From Arthrobacter sp. (GTDB lineage: Bacteria > Actinomycetota > Actinomycetes > Actinomycetales > Micrococcaceae): 6,517 bases of DNA. Below are positions 5,625 to 6,517 of this stretch, in pieces. Both the position numbers and the translations under genes were made by a program. Where the stretch lies: assembly GCA_030146405.1 (NCBI GenBank), contig JASLBS010000129.1:1-6517 (forward strand), in the 5' to 3' direction. Below the pieces are notes generated by a model. It worked only from the letters and a program-made list of their open reading frames with translations. It made no database searches and was not told the DNA's origin. The first letter of the stretch is position 1; the number at the start of each line of letters is the position of its first letter.

Positions 5625-6452
5625 TCAGCCGTGCGCCGGTGTCTTCGAGGTGCGCCAGGCCGCGTGGCCTACCGCCCTGAACTCCGCGATGGTGGCCGCG
5701 GGATCGCTGTGGCGCACCAGGGCCTCTCCCACCAGGACGGCCTGCGCGCCGGCCGCCGCGTAGTCCGCGACGTCCGCCGCGTCGCGCACACCCGACTCGG
5801 CGATGACCACCGTGCCCGCCGGGATCGAGTGCGCGAGTCCTGCGAAGACCCCGCGGTCGATCTCGAGCGTCTTCAGGTTGCGGACGTTGACCCCGATGAC
5901 GGGCGCCCCCAGCGCGACCGCGCGCTCCACCTCGTCGGCCGTGTGCGTCTCCACGATGGCGTTCATCCCCAACTCATGGGTCAACCCGAGGAACGAGGTC
6001 AGCTCGGCGTCGGTGAGGGCGGCGACGATGAGCAGCACGACGTCGGCACCGTGCGCCCGCGCCTCCCAGATCTGGTACTCGTCCACCGTGAAGTCCTTGC
6101 GCAGGACCGGGACGTCCACGGCGCCGCGGACGGCGTCGAGGTCCGCGAGTGAACCGCCGAAGCGTCTCTGCTCGGTGAGGACCGAGATGACCGCGGCACC
6201 ACCGGTGGCGTAGGAGGCCGCAAGCTCTGCAGGGTCCGCGATGTCGGCCAGCGCGCCCTTGGACGGGCTGCTCCGTTTCACCTCGGCGATGACCGCTAAG
6301 GAGGCGGGCTTCCCTGCACCGAGGGCCGCGAAGGCATCCAGTGGCGCGGGGGCCGCGTGGGCCGCAGCTCGGACGCCCTCGAGAGGTACGGCTCTGCGGC
6401 GCTCGGCGAGATCCTCGCGGACGCCGGCGATGATGTCGTCGAGGACAGTCAT
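5625..6452 (-). CDS. trpC: Indole-3-glycerol phosphate synthase
   Basis: TrpC closes the ring of carboxyphenylamino-deoxyribulose phosphate, with loss of CO2 and water, to form indole-3-glycerol phosphate, the substrate of TrpA. The protein is a single-domain cytoplasmic TIM barrel of 275 residues, near the usual 255-275, and is not fused to TrpF. The catalytic set is complete: Glu57 and Lys59 in IAEVKRSSPSKG, Lys119 in VLRKDFTVDEYQI, Glu168 in IVETHT, Asn189 in IGVNVRNL and Glu219-Ser220 in IAESGV, which correspond to Glu51, Lys53, Lys110, Glu159, Asn180, Glu210 and Ser211 of the Sulfolobus enzyme. The ATG directly follows the TAG of the preceding gene with no gap, and only a weak, distant GAAGAG lies upstream, so translation is probably coupled. 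The 183-bp gap to trpB is the one loose joint in this cluster. No trpF or trpD is present in the window; in many actinobacteria PriA replaces TrpF. Confidence 0.97.
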   Translation of the reverse strand: MTVLDDIIAGVREDLAERRRAVPLEGVRAAAHAAPAPLDAFAALGAGKPASLAVIAEVKRSSPSKGALADIADPAELAASYATGGAAVISVLTEQRRFGGSLADLDAVRGAVDVPVLRKDFTVDEYQIWEARAHGADVVLLIVAALTDAELTSFLGLTHELGMNAIVETHTADEVERAVALGAPVIGVNVRNLKTLEIDRGVFAGLAHSIPAGTVVIAESGVRDAADVADYAAAGAQAVLVGEALVRHSDPAATIAEFRAVGHAAWRTSKTPAHG

Positions 6453-6517
6453 CTAGTGGCCGTGGCTCTTCAGCTTGGAGCCGCCCACCCCGTACCCGAT
6501 CTTGCGCAGAATGAATC
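6453..6517 (-). CDS. C-terminal end of a small protein, probably HGxxPAAW-family membrane protein (partial)
   Basis: Only the last 20 codons are visible, ending in TAG at 6455-6453 immediately before the trpC ATG. They encode a short basic Gly-rich tail, FILRKIGYGVGGSKLKSHGH. In Arthrobacter-like actinobacteria the gene directly before trpC is typically a small two-helix membrane protein of the HGxxPAAW family, whose members end in a similar basic tail after the last helix. The identification rests on position and on this short resemblance; the diagnostic HGxxPAAW motif would lie outside the window. The function of the family is unknown. The frame choice is supported by the exact stop-start junction with trpC. 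Confidence 0.5.
   Translation of the reverse strand, partial: FILRKIGYGVGGSKLKSHGH

Noticed and set aside
1..6517. Mobile elements, CRISPR arrays, tRNA or rRNA genes, defence genes
   Set aside because: No terminal inverted repeats, transposase or integrase frame, regularly spaced repeats or tRNA-like cloverleaf were seen; the window is occupied by a conserved housekeeping cluster.

Overview
This window is a conserved biosynthetic stretch of a high-GC Gram-positive chromosome. Codon third positions are almost always G or C. The order trpC-trpB-trpA-lgt followed by gltB is known from Arthrobacter-like Micrococcaceae, and the protein sequences read like that family, though genus-level placement is an inference. 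Every supported gene is on the minus strand, so the window is read from high to low coordinates. I see no gene on the plus strand; its long open frames are high-GC shadows of the minus-strand genes.

Layout in transcription order: (1) 6517-6453, the last 20 codons of a small gene, probably an HGxxPAAW-type membrane protein; (2) 6452-5625, trpC, whose ATG directly abuts the preceding stop; (3) 5624-5442, a 183-bp spacer with two GC-rich hairpins and a recurring short motif; (4) 5441-4092, trpB; (5) 4095-3259, trpA, overlapping trpB by 4 bp; (6) 3262-2213, lgt, overlapping trpA by 4 bp; (7) 2212-1858, a 355-bp non-coding region that should hold the lgt 3' end and the gltB promoter and leader; (8) 1857-1, the first 619 codons of gltB, which runs off the window edge.

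TrpC makes indole-3-glycerol phosphate, TrpA cleaves it to indole inside the alpha-beta complex, and TrpB joins indole to serine to make tryptophan. Lgt, a membrane enzyme that attaches diacylglycerol to lipoprotein cysteines, is translationally coupled to the end of the trp block with no obvious metabolic link; the same trpA-lgt linkage is known in other actinobacteria, including mycobacteria. GltB begins a separate nitrogen-assimilation unit (glutamine + 2-oxoglutarate to two glutamates), presumably followed by gltD outside the window.

All five main proteins keep their catalytic residues, and I see no frameshift, mobile element, CRISPR array or RNA gene. The parts that invite a second look are non-coding: a GlnR-like box and promoter candidate overlapping the lgt stop, two stem-loops upstream of gltB, and the structured trpC-trpB spacer. 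I did not find evidence for a new biological system here.
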